Below, in pieces: positions 63,209-64,000 of a stretch of DNA of 64,000 bases (the first letter of the stretch is position 1; each line of letters begins with the position of its first letter). This DNA comes from Chryseobacterium sp. ERMR1:04 (lineage in GTDB: Bacteria; Bacteroidota; Bacteroidia; Flavobacteriales; Weeksellaceae), in NCBI RefSeq assembly GCF_001297705.1, contig NZ_LIRF01000003.1, positions 124,001 through 188,000 of the forward strand. Reading direction: 5' to 3'. The position numbers were made by a program, and so were the translations under genes. Under the pieces are notes generated by a model, which saw nothing but the letters and a program-made list of their open reading frames with translations, was not told the origin of the DNA and made no database searches.

Positions 63209-64000
63209 AATGTTCAATATTTTTTGCGTGTTGACTAATAAATAAACAATAACCATTCCTAAAGTTCGAGGTGTTTGTTAAAATTTTCATAATATTTTTA
63301 TTTTCATTTAAAAATTTTCAGAATCTGTTTTTTAATGGAGACTAACAGGTTACTCAATAGTATTTTAGTACATTGGAAGTAGGATGATTTAGAGATAAAA
63401 CATCAAAATAATAAGATGAAAAAACGAGCATGATAGAAAATAGTTGATTTTTTGAAAGTTTTTAAGTTGAATTAATAGAGTAGGAGGCGTCAATAATTAT
63501 GCGAAATTTTAAACAGTCTGTCGATTAATTTAATGATGAAAAATATAAAGTTTTTTATCTTTAAAAATGAAAAAACAATGATGAATTCTATAATTATAAG
63601 AATAATATAAAGTTTTAGTAACCATTCAAAACGCTGAAATTCCTTAAAATATAGAATGTTTTTCAAATTTGATATTAAAGTTTTATAAGAACGAAAATGA
63701 TTCCGAATACTCTTAAAATTTATTTTACTCCTTTATAACGATCAAATTTCCAATTACTTTATTCAAAATCTTAAAAATATAATGCTTTAAACCATCCTAT
63801 TTACAGATGCTTTAGACTACAAGATAAGAATAGAAATTAGCAATTATTGAATCAAAAACTGTTTCATTGAATTGTGAATAATTTAATTTTATTCACGATT
63901 TTGTGTTATTTATTTAATTATTAAATAATATTAAAATTGTTTTTTACTTATTTTTTTTCTTTAATGCCTATGGATAAAGGATCTATGAGAGGTGTTTAGA
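63209..64000. other. AT-rich right end with no gene seen
   Basis: About 790 bases with no credible frame on either strand, no RNA gene and no terminator with a T tract. GTGAATAA and TTATTCAC form a short hairpin near 63876-63898. The region must hold the promoter of the 62909 gene, and a neighbouring gene may begin beyond the edge. Confidence 0.4.

Noticed and set aside
63257..64000. A replication origin or small RNA in the AT-rich right end
   Set aside because: No DnaA-box cluster, no dnaA or dnaN neighbour, and no conserved hairpin followed by a T tract were seen.

Overview
The window looks like a chromosomal piece of a low-GC member of the Bacteroidota, most like Chryseobacterium or a relative in the Weeksellaceae. 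The grounds are SusC/SusD proteins, type IX secretion (T9SS) C-terminal sorting domains, promoters of the TTTG / TAnnTTTG type, AT-rich ribosome-binding regions, and the local order serC-serA-DUF1015 beside a ferredoxin and an acyl-CoA reductase. No tRNA, rRNA, CRISPR array or complete insertion sequence was recognised.

Layout. (1) 1-5.2 kb is a dense island of small, AT-rich genes from families known as immunity proteins of polymorphic toxins: Imm33/DUF2185-like, DUF695, a DUF4262 fusion, DUF2750 and two SUFU-like genes, each followed by its own hairpin. It also holds relics of toxin tails and broken genes. (2) 5.3-30.4 kb is mostly core metabolism and housekeeping: two tandem M28 peptidases (one apparently catalytically dead), DUF1015, serA, serC, ferredoxin, acyl-CoA reductase, a BI-1 membrane protein, thioredoxin, peroxiredoxin, an M16 peptidase, an aminotransferase, rsmG, an AddB-like nuclease, a secreted hydrolase, an acyl-CoA dehydrogenase, a Nudix-type regulator and an MFS transporter. 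(3) 30.6-41.3 kb is a polysaccharide utilisation locus (SusC, SusD, GH30, GH3, GH16, GH30) whose enzyme set fits a beta-1,3/1,6-glucan such as laminarin or fungal glucan. (4) 41.5-61.8 kb is a large RHS polymorphic-toxin locus: a T9SS-sorted repeat protein, two tandem SpvB/TcB-like giants (the second frameshifted), a full RHS protein with a metzincin-type tip, and then about 8 kb of promoterless cassettes (RHS-core fragment, alternative toxin tip, immunity gene). Many cassettes are broken by frameshifts or stops and are separated by conserved palindrome-plus-terminator repeats. (5) 61.9-63.2 kb returns to housekeeping (fabI and a small helical stress-type protein). The last 0.75 kb is AT-rich with no gene seen.

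How the parts may work together. The PUL proteins would bind glucan at the surface (SusD), import oligosaccharides (SusC) and trim them (GH16, GH30, GH3). The divergent MFS-Nudix pair may import and sense the product. In the RHS locus the giants could form a cocoon or delivery partner for the RHS protein, while downstream cassettes form a store of tips that homologous recombination through the RHS core could swap in. The lipoprotein immunity genes stay next to tip ends through a constant 17-nt overlap. The immunity island at 1-5 kb may be a detached defensive counterpart. The metzincin motif, overlaps, repeats and frameshifts are read directly from the sequence; delivery, swapping and target are inference.
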